A stretch of DNA of 64,000 nt from Thermoguttaceae bacterium (GCA_029975295.1 JARKPK010000008.1:26943-90942); one strand, 5' to 3'; shown: positions 26,321-36,127, counted from the first letter of the stretch. Notes: generated by a model not told the origin, from the sequence alone. A program made the numbers and translations.

Positions 26321-28132
26321 ATGATCAATCATGCCTTGAAGGAAGCCGTTGCCTCGCGGGTTCTGCCCCGGGTTCAAACACCCGCCCGATATATTGGCGG
26401 CGAATGGAACTCGGTGGTGAAAGACGCCGCGGCGGTGCGCGGGCGGCTTTGCCTGTGCTTCCCCGACACCTACGGCATCGGCATGAGCCATTACGGCTTG
26501 CAGGTGCTCTACAGCTTGGTCAATGCCCGAACCGACTGGGCGTGCGAACGGGCGTTTGCTCCGTGGATCGACATGGAGCAACAACTGCGCAACGAAAGAC
26601 TGCCTCTGTTCAGCCTGGAAACCTACACCCCGTTGTGCGAGTTCGACATCGTCGGCTTCAGCCTCCAGCACGATCTTTGCTACACCAACGTGCTGACGAT
26701 GCTCGACCTGGGAGGGATTCGCTTGCGGGCGGACGACCGCGCGGCGGACGATCCGCTGGTGGTCGCCGGCGGTCCGTGCGCGTGGAACCCGGAACCGATG
26801 GCGGAGTTTATCGACGCGTTTGTCCTCGGAGACGGCGAAGCAGCGCTGCCGGCGGTGTGCGACGCGTGGATCGATTCGGCGGGGCGGGGGCTGTCTCGGA
26901 GCGAGCGGCTGCTGCGCCTGGCCGCCGGCCTTCCCTTCGTTTATGTGCCGCGGTTCTACGAGCCGGCGGCATCGGGCGTCGGGCCGGGAATGGTGCGGCG
27001 AACGACCGCGGAGGTTCCTGAACGGATTGAACCAGCGGTGCTCGACGATCTCGATGCGGCCCCGCTCCCCACGTCGCCGATTGTGCCTTGGGTGGAAACG
27101 GTGCAGGATCGAATCGCGCTGGAAATCATGCGCGGTTGCCCGGGCCGATGCCGCTTCTGCCAAAGCACGACGATCAAACGGCCGCTGCGGTTCCGGTCGG
27201 TAGAGTCGATCGTCGATGCCGCACGGGCAGCGTATCGCAACACGGGCCACAACGAGATTTCGTTGCTTTCCTTGTCGAGCAGCGATTACCGTTGGTTCGA
27301 CGAACTGATGCAACGGATGCAGAGCGAGTTCCGGCCGCTGCACGTGGCTGTTTCGCTGCCAAGCCTTCGGGTGAATGAGCAACTGCGGACCGCGGCCGAG
27401 TTGCTCAACACCGACCGCCACGGCGGCCTGACGCTTGCCCCCGAGGCGGCTCGGGAAGCAATGCGCGTTCGATTGGGCAAACCGATTACCGACGATGATT
27501 TGTACGCGGGCTGCCGCAAGGCCTTCGAGTACGGCTTCTCTCGCGTCAAGCTGTATTTCCTGTGCGGTTTGCCGGGCGAGCAACCGGAAGACCTCGATGG
27601 AATCATTGAAATGGCCGAGAATGTTTCTCGCTTGGCCAAGGAGGTTTCGGGCCGTTTCGCAACCGTGGTGGCCAACGTTTCCAACTTGGTTCCCAAGCCG
27701 CATACGCCGCTTCAGTGGGAACCGATGCAAACGCGAGAGTATCTCACGGCCGCGCGTCGCCATCTGTTGGCGCGGTTGCGCCATCGCACTGTTCAACTGA
27801 AGTGCCACGACGTCGAGACCAGCCTGCTCGAAGGGATGTTCTGCCGAGGCGACCGTCGGATGGCTCACGCCATCGAGGCCGGCTGGCGAGGCGGCGCCCG
27901 ATTCGATGCGTGGTCGGAACAGCTTCAAGCCGCGCGGTGGTGGGAAGCAATTGCCGCGGCTGGGATCGACGCGAACGAGGTTCTGCACACCCGTTGGCCC
28001 GCCGACGCGCGATTCCCATGGGATCACATTGTGATTCGGCAAGGACGCGACTATCTCGCCCGCGAGTGCTGTGCGATGCAGGCCGCGCTATGTCCCGGCG
28101 AAGCGGCCCCGGACGAACCTCGCGACGTTTAG
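26321..28132 (+). CDS. TIGR03960-type radical SAM protein with B12-binding-like domain
   Basis: 603 aa. ATG 26321 is chosen because GAGG lies six bases upstream and the protein then starts MINHALKEAVASRVLPRVQ, typical of the family; an earlier GTG/ATG-type start at 26249 adds unrelated residues. The N-terminal domain (CLCFPDTYGIGMSHYGLQVL, FDIVGFSLQHDLCYTN, LVVAGGPCAWNPEP) resembles a cobalamin-binding fold. The radical SAM motif is CPGRCRFC (C-x3-C-x2-C) in RGCPGRCRFCQSTTIKRP. TLAPEAAREAMR and YFLCGLPGEQPEDLDGI follow. Members are widespread but their reaction is not firmly established. In many genomes a DUF2344 (TIGR03936) partner is fused or adjacent; none is seen here. Confidence 0.9.
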   Translation: MINHALKEAVASRVLPRVQTPARYIGGEWNSVVKDAAAVRGRLCLCFPDTYGIGMSHYGLQVLYSLVNARTDWACERAFAPWIDMEQQLRNERLPLFSLETYTPLCEFDIVGFSLQHDLCYTNVLTMLDLGGIRLRADDRAADDPLVVAGGPCAWNPEPMAEFIDAFVLGDGEAALPAVCDAWIDSAGRGLSRSERLLRLAAGLPFVYVPRFYEPAASGVGPGMVRRTTAEVPERIEPAVLDDLDAAPLPTSPIVPWVETVQDRIALEIMRGCPGRCRFCQSTTIKRPLRFRSVESIVDAARAAYRNTGHNEISLLSLSSSDYRWFDELMQRMQSEFRPLHVAVSLPSLRVNEQLRTAAELLNTDRHGGLTLAPEAAREAMRVRLGKPITDDDLYAGCRKAFEYGFSRVKLYFLCGLPGEQPEDLDGIIEMAENVSRLAKEVSGRFATVVANVSNLVPKPHTPLQWEPMQTREYLTAARRHLLARLRHRTVQLKCHDVETSLLEGMFCRGDRRMAHAIEAGWRGGARFDAWSEQLQAARWWEAIAAAGIDANEVLHTRWPADARFPWDHIVIRQGRDYLARECCAMQAALCPGEAAPDEPRDV

Positions 28133-28498
28133 GCGAGACTTGCCGAACAGTGTGGCGTTGATTGAGCTTTGGGCGGACGCTGACGAACAGTGTTGCAGTG
28201 CAGTCGCCCGATTCGGAGGATCAACGGCTTGTGCCGAGGCGCCCAGGGGCGACGACCGCCGGGTGGACGGCTTGTTGATCGTCGCCAGTCGGTGATCGTC
28301 GCCAGAGTGTTGTCATCGGCGACCCAATGGTCCGTCCGCCACAGCCGACCGCACCGTCCATAGGCTGCACCGTCTATAGACCGCCGCATCAGCCGGCTGC
28401 ACCGCCAGCCGACCGTGTGCCGCTGTTGTTAACGCTCTTTGCTTGCAGAAGATCGGCAATTGCGCGATCTGTGCGACGGACTACTCGGCTGCGAGGGG
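28133..28498. repeat. Repeat-dense non-coding interval
   Basis: 366 nt between convergent genes with several short repeats. TGATCGTCGCCAG occurs twice in direct orientation (28276-28288 and 28293-28305, 4 nt apart). CGAACAGTGT occurs twice (around 28145 and 28178), and CTGCACCG twice (around 28364 and 28397). GTCTATAGAC at 28372-28381 is a perfect 10-bp palindrome and pairs imperfectly with GTCCATAG just upstream. No T-run terminator and no gene is seen. Confidence 0.55.
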
Positions 28499-30952
28499 CT
28501 ATTCGGCGATGAGAACCGGCGACGCCAGCTTGACGCCGTTGCACTCTGCCGTCTGGGCGCCATGGTGGCGGAAGACGACCGTGGTGGTCCGACCGTCGAT
28601 CGTCAGGCTTATTCCGGCCGCGTTCTCGCCGGTCAAGCGGCGGCACCGCACGCGATCAGGCCGATAGGGCGCGGCCGCGCGGCGCCCGCCTTCGTCGATA
28701 TGGTAGGGAACGATGACCGTGAATGCGCCTATGTTGTTGAGCGCCTTTTCCGTGCCGGCCTCAAGATGGAATTGGTTGGGAAACGGCTTCTTCGGCGGCG
28801 GGTTGTAACCATCCCATTGGCGGAACGCGAGCTCAACAGGGGCCGAATACTGCACGATGCAGCCCGCCCCGGGTTGTTCGACACGAAGCTGTTGAGCTGC
28901 CGCGTCGATTTCGAACTGCGAGAACGCGTGGAGCATGAACTGGAAGGTACTCGGCTTCTCGGCGGCCAACTCGTCGTAGATCACGACGAAGGGCCGATCG
29001 GGCGTTTGACGGCTGTTGGGCGCTGATGGGGCGTTGGGCCGATCTGCACGGACCAACGCCACGTGGCGGATTGCTCGCTTGAGCCTTCCGCCGTAGGCTT
29101 CGGCGGCGTCGCCCGCCACATAATCGCACCGCGGAGAGAAGTGTTCGGCGACGATCGCGCCGCGCGAAGCGGCGCTGTGTTTGACTTGTCCCTCGCCGTT
29201 GACCAACACGCCGTTTTGAGCCACCGTGTTGTGTACCCATTGGGTGTGAAACTTGCTGCCGTGCAAATCGCGGTACACGCAGGTCGTCAGCAGTGCGCGG
29301 CCGAATGCGTTGAGCAGGAACGTGTTCTGCGGGTTGTGGCCGTGGCTTTGCGAGCCCATCGGGCTGGATTTGAATAGGAGGTGTACGTCGTCGCGGCCGT
29401 CAAGCAGACTGGTGTGCAAGCTGGCGACGCCGATCCCGTGAAAGACCTTCGACGGGGGCAAATCGGTCGGCGACTTCGGGGCAGGGGAGGGGGGGAGGTT
29501 CGCCTGATAGAGGAACCCGAGCCAACCGCCGTCGGGCTTCATGTTCCATTGGTCGGCCCACCATTTCCAGTAGGGGGCGCGGGCCGACGCCGCGCGGTTG
29601 CCGCTTGCGCGAAGGTGATAGTCGAGCCACCCGCCCCAGGCGGCCGAGGGTGTTCGATCGGACAAATCGCCGAAACCCATGTTCGGCGAACCCGGCGGCG
29701 CGACGTACATGGCGTAGTCGGCCACTTGGCTGTAGAAGGGCTTTTGATAGGCGTCGATTTTCAAGGCCGATTGGGCCACCTGAAGCCACCACACAGCTTT
29801 GGCGTTGTAGCCGGCCCAGTAGCTCACTCCTTCGTGCCAGCCGCCGTCGTCGTCGGCCCAGACTGGGTAGCACGCATAGAACTTGTTGACGGCATAGTCG
29901 AGCCAGATTTCAGCCTCGGGCGCCTCGTCGAGCATGGCGATGGCGCTTTCGGCCATTTTGTGCCAAACACGGTTCCCGTGGCTGTTGTAGGGCCGATTCA
30001 GATGCCCGACGCCCAGTTGCACTTCGCCACTTTCCCAACAGTCTTTGATCCGCCGCCGAATTACGGCCTGGAACTGGGCGCGGTCGTCAGGGCTGAGGGT
30101 GTCGTAGGCCCAGTCGTAGGCGCGCGCCGGGCGGAAAAGCAAGGGCTTGGCGGCCTCGCAGTTCAATCGGAAGTTCGTTGGGCCGTCCGGGTTCCAAGAG
30201 GCGAGGTGCATGATCCAGCGACGAGCGGCCTCGCCATACTTCTTCTCTTGGCTGATCAGATAGACAAAGGCGATGATTTCGGCCTCTTTGCAGGCCTTTT
30301 CGGTTTGCTCGCGATTGGGCCACCAGTACTTCACCAATTCGTCGTTTTCTTTGTCGCGGGCAGAGCCGAGATGCACCGGTTCGGGCGTGGGGCCGGCCGC
30401 GATAACCTGGTCAGCGGTTTTCTTTATCTGCTGGAACTGCGCGGCAAGGGTGGTTCGAGCAAGCTCGCGAAGCCGCGGCAAATCCTCCGGCCGCATGAAG
30501 AGTCGGGGATGGCCCTTGGGAACTCGCTGCCTTTGCTCGGCGCGTGTGGGCATGGGAAACGGCGCCGCGTCGTTCGGCAAGATGAATGATCGGGCAAGGC
30601 TGGGCCCGGATCGCTCGCCCTTCTTATTCACGTAGTAGTAGCGCCACCAGTACTTTCCTACTGGAAGCACCGAGTGGTGAGTGTAGGTCGGCCACGCAAT
30701 CCCCTCGACGATCTGACTGTTGCGAAACTCGGGGTTGCCCGCCCACTCGACGACGTACCCGGCAGCGTCGGCCAAGTGAACCCAAGTCAGCGACGGCGGG
30801 TTGAGCCGAACCGTTGCGCCGTCCGCGGGACGGTATCCCCAATCGTCGAGGCGAGCCGGTCGATTGTCGATTCGGAGTTCAGCCGCTTGGCCGACGGCTT
30901 GGCTGACGGCGACTGCCAAAGCGAACAAGATGGGCGTAGTCCCCATCGCCAT
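28499..30952 (-). CDS. DUF4962 / heparinase II-III-like secreted protein
   Basis: 817 aa from ATG 30952, chosen because it places a signal peptide at the N-terminus (MAMGTTPILFALAVAVSQAV, cleavage near GQAAEL). ATG 31120 in the same frame would add 56 residues before it. An N-terminal fibronectin/DUF4962-type domain (PPSLTWVHLADAAGYVVEWA) is followed by an alpha/alpha toroid (RLFMRPEDLPRLREL, ARAYDWAYDTLSPDDRAQF, YNSHGNRVWHKMAESA, DGGWHEGVSYWAGYN). The C-terminal beta region has SSPMGSQSHGHNPQNTFLL and then a heparinase-II-like sandwich. This matches secreted lyases of uronic-acid polysaccharides, although substrate and activity are inferred. It diverges from an enolase-superfamily gene. Confidence 0.88.
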   Translation of the reverse strand: MAMGTTPILFALAVAVSQAVGQAAELRIDNRPARLDDWGYRPADGATVRLNPPSLTWVHLADAAGYVVEWAGNPEFRNSQIVEGIAWPTYTHHSVLPVGKYWWRYYYVNKKGERSGPSLARSFILPNDAAPFPMPTRAEQRQRVPKGHPRLFMRPEDLPRLRELARTTLAAQFQQIKKTADQVIAAGPTPEPVHLGSARDKENDELVKYWWPNREQTEKACKEAEIIAFVYLISQEKKYGEAARRWIMHLASWNPDGPTNFRLNCEAAKPLLFRPARAYDWAYDTLSPDDRAQFQAVIRRRIKDCWESGEVQLGVGHLNRPYNSHGNRVWHKMAESAIAMLDEAPEAEIWLDYAVNKFYACYPVWADDDGGWHEGVSYWAGYNAKAVWWLQVAQSALKIDAYQKPFYSQVADYAMYVAPPGSPNMGFGDLSDRTPSAAWGGWLDYHLRASGNRAASARAPYWKWWADQWNMKPDGGWLGFLYQANLPPSPAPKSPTDLPPSKVFHGIGVASLHTSLLDGRDDVHLLFKSSPMGSQSHGHNPQNTFLLNAFGRALLTTCVYRDLHGSKFHTQWVHNTVAQNGVLVNGEGQVKHSAASRGAIVAEHFSPRCDYVAGDAAEAYGGRLKRAIRHVALVRADRPNAPSAPNSRQTPDRPFVVIYDELAAEKPSTFQFMLHAFSQFEIDAAAQQLRVEQPGAGCIVQYSAPVELAFRQWDGYNPPPKKPFPNQFHLEAGTEKALNNIGAFTVIVPYHIDEGGRRAAAPYRPDRVRCRRLTGENAAGISLTIDGRTTTVVFRHHGAQTAECNGVKLASPVLIAE

Positions 30953-31609
30953 GATCGCCCGGAGTCTGCTCAGGCGACGGGCGACACGCGGCTCGCCCCG
31001 ACCAATCTTTTGACCTGTCGGCGCTGCTGCGGCCGGTTCCGCTTTGATGGCCCCCGTGCCGACGGACAACTGCCGAGGAACACGAGCAGACCGCTTTAAG
31101 GAACTGGGTATGATGCGCATGTTTGGTCTCGCATGGACTGAGGATGGAAGGGGATTCGGAATGGGCGCGACCGTGGTTGGGCAACGGCTGTGGGGCCAAA
31201 CGGTGGGCAGAACGCGTGTCGATCCGGGAAAGGCGCGGCAGAGCAATGCAACCTTACTGCTTGGCAGAGCAAAGCAACACGGCCGACCTATGGGCGGTCG
31301 GCTTCTGCGGACAAAGGGCTGTTGTGGCGTTAAATCGGTTGGGCGAGGATCCGTTCCATTGGCACCGCGAGCGTCCGTTTGCCGCCGCCGGGGCCGCCAA
31401 ACGCGATTGCACAATTACGGAAGCGAATGCCATCGCGGCCGAGGGGCCAATCGCGTGCAATGAGCGCTGGGGCTGCCGTGCGTATTCCGCGGTTCTGTTT
31501 GGGGTTATGATATACTGCCCGCAGCGCGTTCCGCTACCAGGCGCCGTGCCCGGGGGCGGAAGTTGGAGCAGGTGCGAAGCGCGAGCGCCATTACAACGGG
31601 GATCAGCGA
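30953..31609. other. Divergent intergenic region, DUF4962 gene / enolase-superfamily gene
   Basis: 657 nt. The proximal part (to 31120) could code an N-terminal extension of the DUF4962 protein. A TATACT at 31511-31516 within TATGATATACT is a good -10 for the + strand gene, about 95 nt before its ATG, but no matching -35 is found 16-18 nt upstream. Otherwise nothing is recognised. Confidence 0.4.
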
Positions 31610-32980
31610 ATGGGCAAACCGAGCGACGTAAAGCTGGTCGAGACTTCGACGGACACACAGTACCTCAAGTACCGGGCGCCGATGAAGTTCGGAGGTCGGG
31701 TCGTTACTGATGTCGTCTTGTTGAATGTGACGGCGGTCGTGGAATGCCGTGATGGTCGTCGCGGGGTAGGACGCGGATCGATGACCATGGGCAATGTCTG
31801 GGCGTGGCCCAGTTCGGTGGTGTCCACGGAGAAGTCGCTGGAAGCGATGGTCGAATTAGGCCGTCGCTTGGCTACGCTGGCCGCCGACAATCCGTCGTGG
31901 GGGCACCCGTTGGAGCTGGCGCATCAATGGTCGGCTGCATACTCGGAGGAGGCAAACGCGATTTGCCAGCGTTTGGGGCTTGCAGAGCCGATGCCTCGGC
32001 TTGCCCAATTGGTGGCCGCCAGTCCGATTGATGCGGCAGTCCACGACGCCTTTGGGCATGCCCTTGGTGAGAACTCGTACAATCTGCTTTCGGCCGATTA
32101 CTGCAACCGAGATCTGTCGGCCTATTTGTCGCCGGAGTTCTCGGGCGAGCACCTCGACCGATACACGCTGAGAACGCCCAAGCCCTCGATGCCGCTTTAT
32201 CATTTGGTCGGTGCGCTCGATCCGCTTACCGAGGGCGACTTGACGGAGCGAGTGGGCGACGGCTTGCCCGAAACCTTGGCCGAATGGATCGTTGCCGACG
32301 GATTGACGCATCTGAAGATCAAGCTGGCCGGCGACGACTTGGCCTGGGACGTGGATCGCGTGGTGGGGGTGGAACGCGTTGCCCAAGAAGCCCAGGCTCG
32401 TCGCGGCTGTTCTCGATGGTGGTACTCGGCTGATTTCAACGAAAAATGCCCTAACGTCGAGTATGTTCTGGAGTTTCTTGCTGAAGTGCGCCGGCGGGCG
32501 CCGGCGGCCTACGAGCGGCTTCAGTACATCGAGCAACCGACGCATCGCGACCTGAAAGCCCACCCCGAAAACCGCATGCATCGCGCCGCCGAACTGAAGC
32601 CGGTGGTCATCGACGAATCGTTGGTCGATTACGAAAGCCTGTTGCTCGCCCGCGAAATGGGCTACTCGGGCGTTGCGCTGAAGGCCTGCAAGGGCCACAG
32701 CGAGGCGCTGCTGATGGCGGCGGCCGCGCAGAAGTTCCGCATGTTCCTGTGCGTGCAAGACTTGACTTGCCCGGGGGCATCCTTCCTGCACTCGGCCAGT
32801 TTGTCGGCCCGCATTCCCGCTGTGGCCGCCATTGAGGGGAACGCCAGACAGTACTGTCCGGCGGGCAATCAGGGGTGGGACGAGCGGTTTCCGACGATGT
32901 TTCGCGTCCAAGACGGGTCGCTGGGCACCGGCGTCTTAGTGTTGCCCGGGCTCGGGTTCAACCAGCAACCGGCAGAGTGA
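31610..32980 (+). CDS. Enolase-superfamily (mandelate racemase/muconate-lactonising type) enzyme
   Basis: 456 aa. Enolase-superfamily layout: an N-terminal capping domain (RAPMKFGGRVVTDVVLLNVT) and a C-terminal beta barrel. The KxK-type base motif appears as THLKIKLAG near residue 240. Candidate metal ligands follow in order: D in YSADFNEKCPN, E in QYIEQPTHRDL, and D/E in PVVIDESLVDYES. A second Lys pair is in VALKACKGHSEALL, and CVQDLTCPG follows. Members abstract a proton alpha to a carboxylate (dehydratases, racemases, cycloisomerases). Beside a lyase-like gene, an acid-sugar dehydratase is plausible, but the substrate is unproven. The Shine-Dalgarno is weak. Confidence 0.85.
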   Translation: MGKPSDVKLVETSTDTQYLKYRAPMKFGGRVVTDVVLLNVTAVVECRDGRRGVGRGSMTMGNVWAWPSSVVSTEKSLEAMVELGRRLATLAADNPSWGHPLELAHQWSAAYSEEANAICQRLGLAEPMPRLAQLVAASPIDAAVHDAFGHALGENSYNLLSADYCNRDLSAYLSPEFSGEHLDRYTLRTPKPSMPLYHLVGALDPLTEGDLTERVGDGLPETLAEWIVADGLTHLKIKLAGDDLAWDVDRVVGVERVAQEAQARRGCSRWWYSADFNEKCPNVEYVLEFLAEVRRRAPAAYERLQYIEQPTHRDLKAHPENRMHRAAELKPVVIDESLVDYESLLLAREMGYSGVALKACKGHSEALLMAAAAQKFRMFLCVQDLTCPGASFLHSASLSARIPAVAAIEGNARQYCPAGNQGWDERFPTMFRVQDGSLGTGVLVLPGLGFNQQPAE

Positions 32981-33336
32981 ACCCGGAGTGAGCCGAGCGG
33001 CTGGTGAAAGTCGGCGACGCTGCGCCGCCCGACGGCGACACGGCGACTGTGGCCTTGGGCGCCGCGGCATGTAAAATATCTGACGGTGGAATCGCGATCG
33101 CCGTTGGCCTGTCGGCGAAGTGTGCCGATTCGCAACGGTGGTGTGTAAGGCATTGTTGGCTGGAATCGCGGAAAGGCGAAGGCCGCGACAGGTTTTCCTC
33201 TGGGCGGTAGGCGGTCGGAGACTTGCGATTGCTGCCGAGGCAGTCTCTCCGTGGATTTCGCTGGGGCCGGCTGCGCCGGCGGTCGGCGTTGGACCGAAAT
33301 ATCTTCGACACTCGGCGTTGCGTGGGCGGATTGCGC
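32981..33336 (+). other. Intergenic region, enolase-superfamily gene / metalloprotease gene
   Basis: 356 nt. The protease frame is open back to 33223, but the added residues are Arg-rich and not signal-like. A TAAAAT at 33072-33077 could be a -10 but has no partner. I see nothing else. Confidence 0.35.
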
Positions 33337-35259
33337 ATGTTCCTTCTCAACGGCAACCCGGGTTGCGAAACATCGCTGCTTAGGCGGAAGGTTTCTCGGC
33401 TTGGGGCGACCTGGGCCTGGGTTCTACTGATCTTCGGGTTGCTCCCATCGCTGGCGTCGGCGGCTCCGGCGGTTGTTGCCAATCGGACCAACGAACGGGT
33501 CTTCTTTGCGGTTCCCTCAGAGCCGGGGCGGGCCGGTGGCCCGATGCGCACCGTTCCGCTTGACGCTCATCAGACGATCACATTGCAGGCCGACGAGCCG
33601 CTCTCCGCGGCCGTTTATCTCGATGGGGCGTGGCAGAAGGCGGTTCTTGCGCCGTACTCGATTTATTATTTCGTCGAGTCGGAAGGGAAGACGCTGTTTG
33701 CGCCGGTCAATTTGGCGGGCGGCCTTGGCCCGTCGTCGCTGTCGGCCGCCCGTGGGGCCTCGGGCGGCGCCCGGGCTGCATTGGCGGTGATTCCAGTGAT
33801 GATTTTGGTGGACGATGACGAGCCGGCCGTTCGTGCGGCTTGGGAGAAACGGCTGCGGGAGCGCATGCGCGAAGCATCGGAGATATTCGAGTACACGGCG
33901 CGGGTGCGGTTTGATGTGGCGGCGGTCGGCACGTGGCAGAGCGACAACGCGATTGTGCGGTTCGAGCAATCGTTGGCGGAGTTCGAGCGGAAGGTCGATC
34001 CGCACCCGGCCCGACTCGCCGTGGGGTTTACCAGCCAGTACCGCATTCCCCAGGGCTACACGCACCTTGGCGGCACGCGTGGGCCGTTGCATTCGCACGT
34101 TCTGATCCGCGAATGGTCGCAGCACGTCAGCGCTCGCGAACGGCTGGAGATTCTGGTGCATGAATTGGGGCACGTTCTCGGGGCCGTTCATTCCATCGAA
34201 CCCGACTCGGTGATGAGGCCCCACTTGGGCGATCGGCGGTCGAATGCAAAGCAGTTCGAGATCAAGTTCGATCCGGCCAACGCGTTCTGCATGTTTATTC
34301 TGGGCGAAGAACTGCGCTGGGGCAGGGCGGCGTCGTTCGATCGGATCGATCCGATGGCCAAGCAATGGCTTCGGGCCGCTTATCAGGCTTTGGCCGAGGG
34401 GTCGGGCGAGGATCGGACGGCGTTGCACTATTTGGCCCTGCTCGACGGGGGGCGCCCGGCCTCCACGAAGATCGAATTGCCGACGGCGTGGGCGCGCGAC
34501 GCGGCCGGTGTGCGTCAGGCGGTGGCCGATGCGGCCCGTCGCAACGCAGAACTGCCGGCCGGGCCGGGCCGAGCCGCGGGAATCGATTGCCGAGCCGCGG
34601 GCGACACCTTGGGCGAATTGCTAGTGCGCCGCGCCGCTTCGGCTGCTCGCGAATTGCCGCCCGAGCGGGCTGCTCGGGCGTTCTTGCTCGGACTGGGATC
34701 AACCGTGGACGATACCGAATGGGCCCGGTTCGCGCCGGTGCTGGCGGGCGTGCTGGGCCAAGTTGAGCCGCGGGCCAACGGTCGGTTAGCCGAAAACGCC
34801 GTCGAACAGCCGACGATTCACGGTCGGGCGGACCTTTGGAAGCACTTCGTACTCGGCGCCATGATTGCCGGACTGTTCGGCGCCGACACGGCTGAGGCTG
34901 CTGCAATCGCGAAGGAAGCCGCCGATGCACGATCGGGCAGCGGTTTCAGCTTCGCTGATCTGGCGGCCGGATTTGCAGGCATTCGATTCGCCCAGCATGT
35001 TCATCGCGAGAAGGGGGCGATCGGCCGGTTGAGCATCGAGTTCGAGATCGCCCAATTCGTCCCCGAAACGAAACGGCTGCCGGAGGGGATCGGCTGGAAC
35101 GATTTCCAACGAGACTACGGTTCGACGAACGACCCCCGTTTTCACCAGGCGGTTGCCGCCGTCAGGGAACTTGTCGACCGCATGCCCGGGCCGTCTGCGG
35201 CCGACGGAGATCAAGCGAGCTCCGTTGATCGATTGCCGGCCTTGACGCGGCCGCGTTGA
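33337..35259 (+). CDS. Secreted HExxH zinc metalloprotease-like protein
   Basis: 640 aa from ATG 33337. The N-terminal hydrophobic run (TWAWVLLIFGLLPSLASAAP) is a signal peptide. An N-terminal beta region of about 150 residues precedes a matrixin-like catalytic domain. The zinc site is H275-E-L-G-H279-V-L-G-A-V-H285 (HExxHxxGxxH) with a Met-turn candidate in DSVMRPH a few residues later. This is the metzincin arrangement. The C-terminal half, from about residue 330, is helical, Ala-rich and not recognised. It is followed by a ComEA-like gene. Substrates are unknown. Confidence 0.82.
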   Translation: MFLLNGNPGCETSLLRRKVSRLGATWAWVLLIFGLLPSLASAAPAVVANRTNERVFFAVPSEPGRAGGPMRTVPLDAHQTITLQADEPLSAAVYLDGAWQKAVLAPYSIYYFVESEGKTLFAPVNLAGGLGPSSLSAARGASGGARAALAVIPVMILVDDDEPAVRAAWEKRLRERMREASEIFEYTARVRFDVAAVGTWQSDNAIVRFEQSLAEFERKVDPHPARLAVGFTSQYRIPQGYTHLGGTRGPLHSHVLIREWSQHVSARERLEILVHELGHVLGAVHSIEPDSVMRPHLGDRRSNAKQFEIKFDPANAFCMFILGEELRWGRAASFDRIDPMAKQWLRAAYQALAEGSGEDRTALHYLALLDGGRPASTKIELPTAWARDAAGVRQAVADAARRNAELPAGPGRAAGIDCRAAGDTLGELLVRRAASAARELPPERAARAFLLGLGSTVDDTEWARFAPVLAGVLGQVEPRANGRLAENAVEQPTIHGRADLWKHFVLGAMIAGLFGADTAEAAAIAKEAADARSGSGFSFADLAAGFAGIRFAQHVHREKGAIGRLSIEFEIAQFVPETKRLPEGIGWNDFQRDYGSTNDPRFHQAVAAVRELVDRMPGPSAADGDQASSVDRLPALTRPR

Positions 35260-35485
35260 TCGCCAGGGTCTCCCGAGAAAACGGCGGCAGCGCCGCCGAC
35301 TGGTTGCGGGGGGAATAGAGTTGCGAAGCGAGCGCGGTTGTTGCCAATCGTGCCGGGCGTTGGGGCGGTTGGTGATTGCCGACAATGCTCGTGCGCGACC
35401 AGCGAATCGGCAGCAGTCGCAGCATTGTTGCCGCCGCAAGCGGTTGTCTCGCTGACGAGCCACCAGGTTTTCCTGCCAAACAGCA

Positions 35486-36127
35486 ATGATCGAGCCTTCC
35501 GCCGATCCTCCGGAAAGACCGACATCGGAGACGGACGCACCGCCGCCGTCGAACTCGCGGCCCGTATTTGCGGCAGAGGCCTGCCGCGTGTCGTCTGAAG
35601 AACCGGCCGATGGTGAACATGATCGCCGGCCCAGTGATTCCGCGAAGGGGGCTGCGACGGACCGGGCCGCCAACCGTTCGCGGGGAAATGCAAACAATGT
35701 TTCTTGCCAACGCGAGCGTCGTCGCAGCCCCTTGGCCCAGTGGTGCGACGAACGGGTGCTCAACCCGGCCGAGCAGGTTGCTGCTGCCGTGTTGACGGCG
35801 ATTGCGCTGATGTTCGTGGCGCTGTGGTGGGTGTGGCAGGGCGCGGTCACGGGCAGAACGATCGACGTTGATCGCGCGCCGCCCGTCCCGATTTCGTTCG
35901 TGGTGAATGTCAATGAAGCGGACTGGCCCGAATTGAGTCAGTTGCCCGGCATTGGGCCGGTGCTGGCGCAAAGAATCGTCGCCAGCCGTGCGCAGGACGG
36001 GCCGTTTCGATCGGTTGATGACTTGCGCCGCGTGCAAGGGATTGGGCCGATCACGATTGAGCGACTGCGGCCGCACGTGGCGACGCTGTTGACCGCGGAC
36101 TCCCTGGCCGATGGAACGGACAGGTGA
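35486..36127 (+). CDS. Membrane-anchored ComEA-like helix-hairpin-helix protein
   Basis: 213 aa. A charged, probably disordered N-terminus of about 90 residues is followed by one membrane helix (AAAVLTAIALMFVALWWVW, about 97-117). The C-terminus is a double HhH unit: NVNEADWPELSQLPGIGPVL then RSVDDLRRVQGIGPITIERL. HhH domains bind DNA backbone through the GIG turns. ComEA proteins bind incoming DNA outside the membrane during transformation; the anchor and HhH order fit, but the cytoplasmic-looking long N-terminus differs from classic ComEA, and no comEC is nearby. Other planctomycete HhH proteins have unknown roles. Confidence 0.82.
   Translation: MIEPSADPPERPTSETDAPPPSNSRPVFAAEACRVSSEEPADGEHDRRPSDSAKGAATDRAANRSRGNANNVSCQRERRRSPLAQWCDERVLNPAEQVAAAVLTAIALMFVALWWVWQGAVTGRTIDVDRAPPVPISFVVNVNEADWPELSQLPGIGPVLAQRIVASRAQDGPFRSVDDLRRVQGIGPITIERLRPHVATLLTADSLADGTDR

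Noticed and set aside
26051..28042. 663-codon - strand frame opposite the TIGR03960 gene
   Set aside because: The + strand carries the CxxxCxxC motif and family features; the antisense translation is His/Arg/Pro-rich.
31488..31516. Promoter for the enolase-superfamily gene with TATACT -10
   Set aside because: The -10 is good, but no -35-like hexamer lies 16-18 nt upstream, so I mention it only within the intergenic entry.
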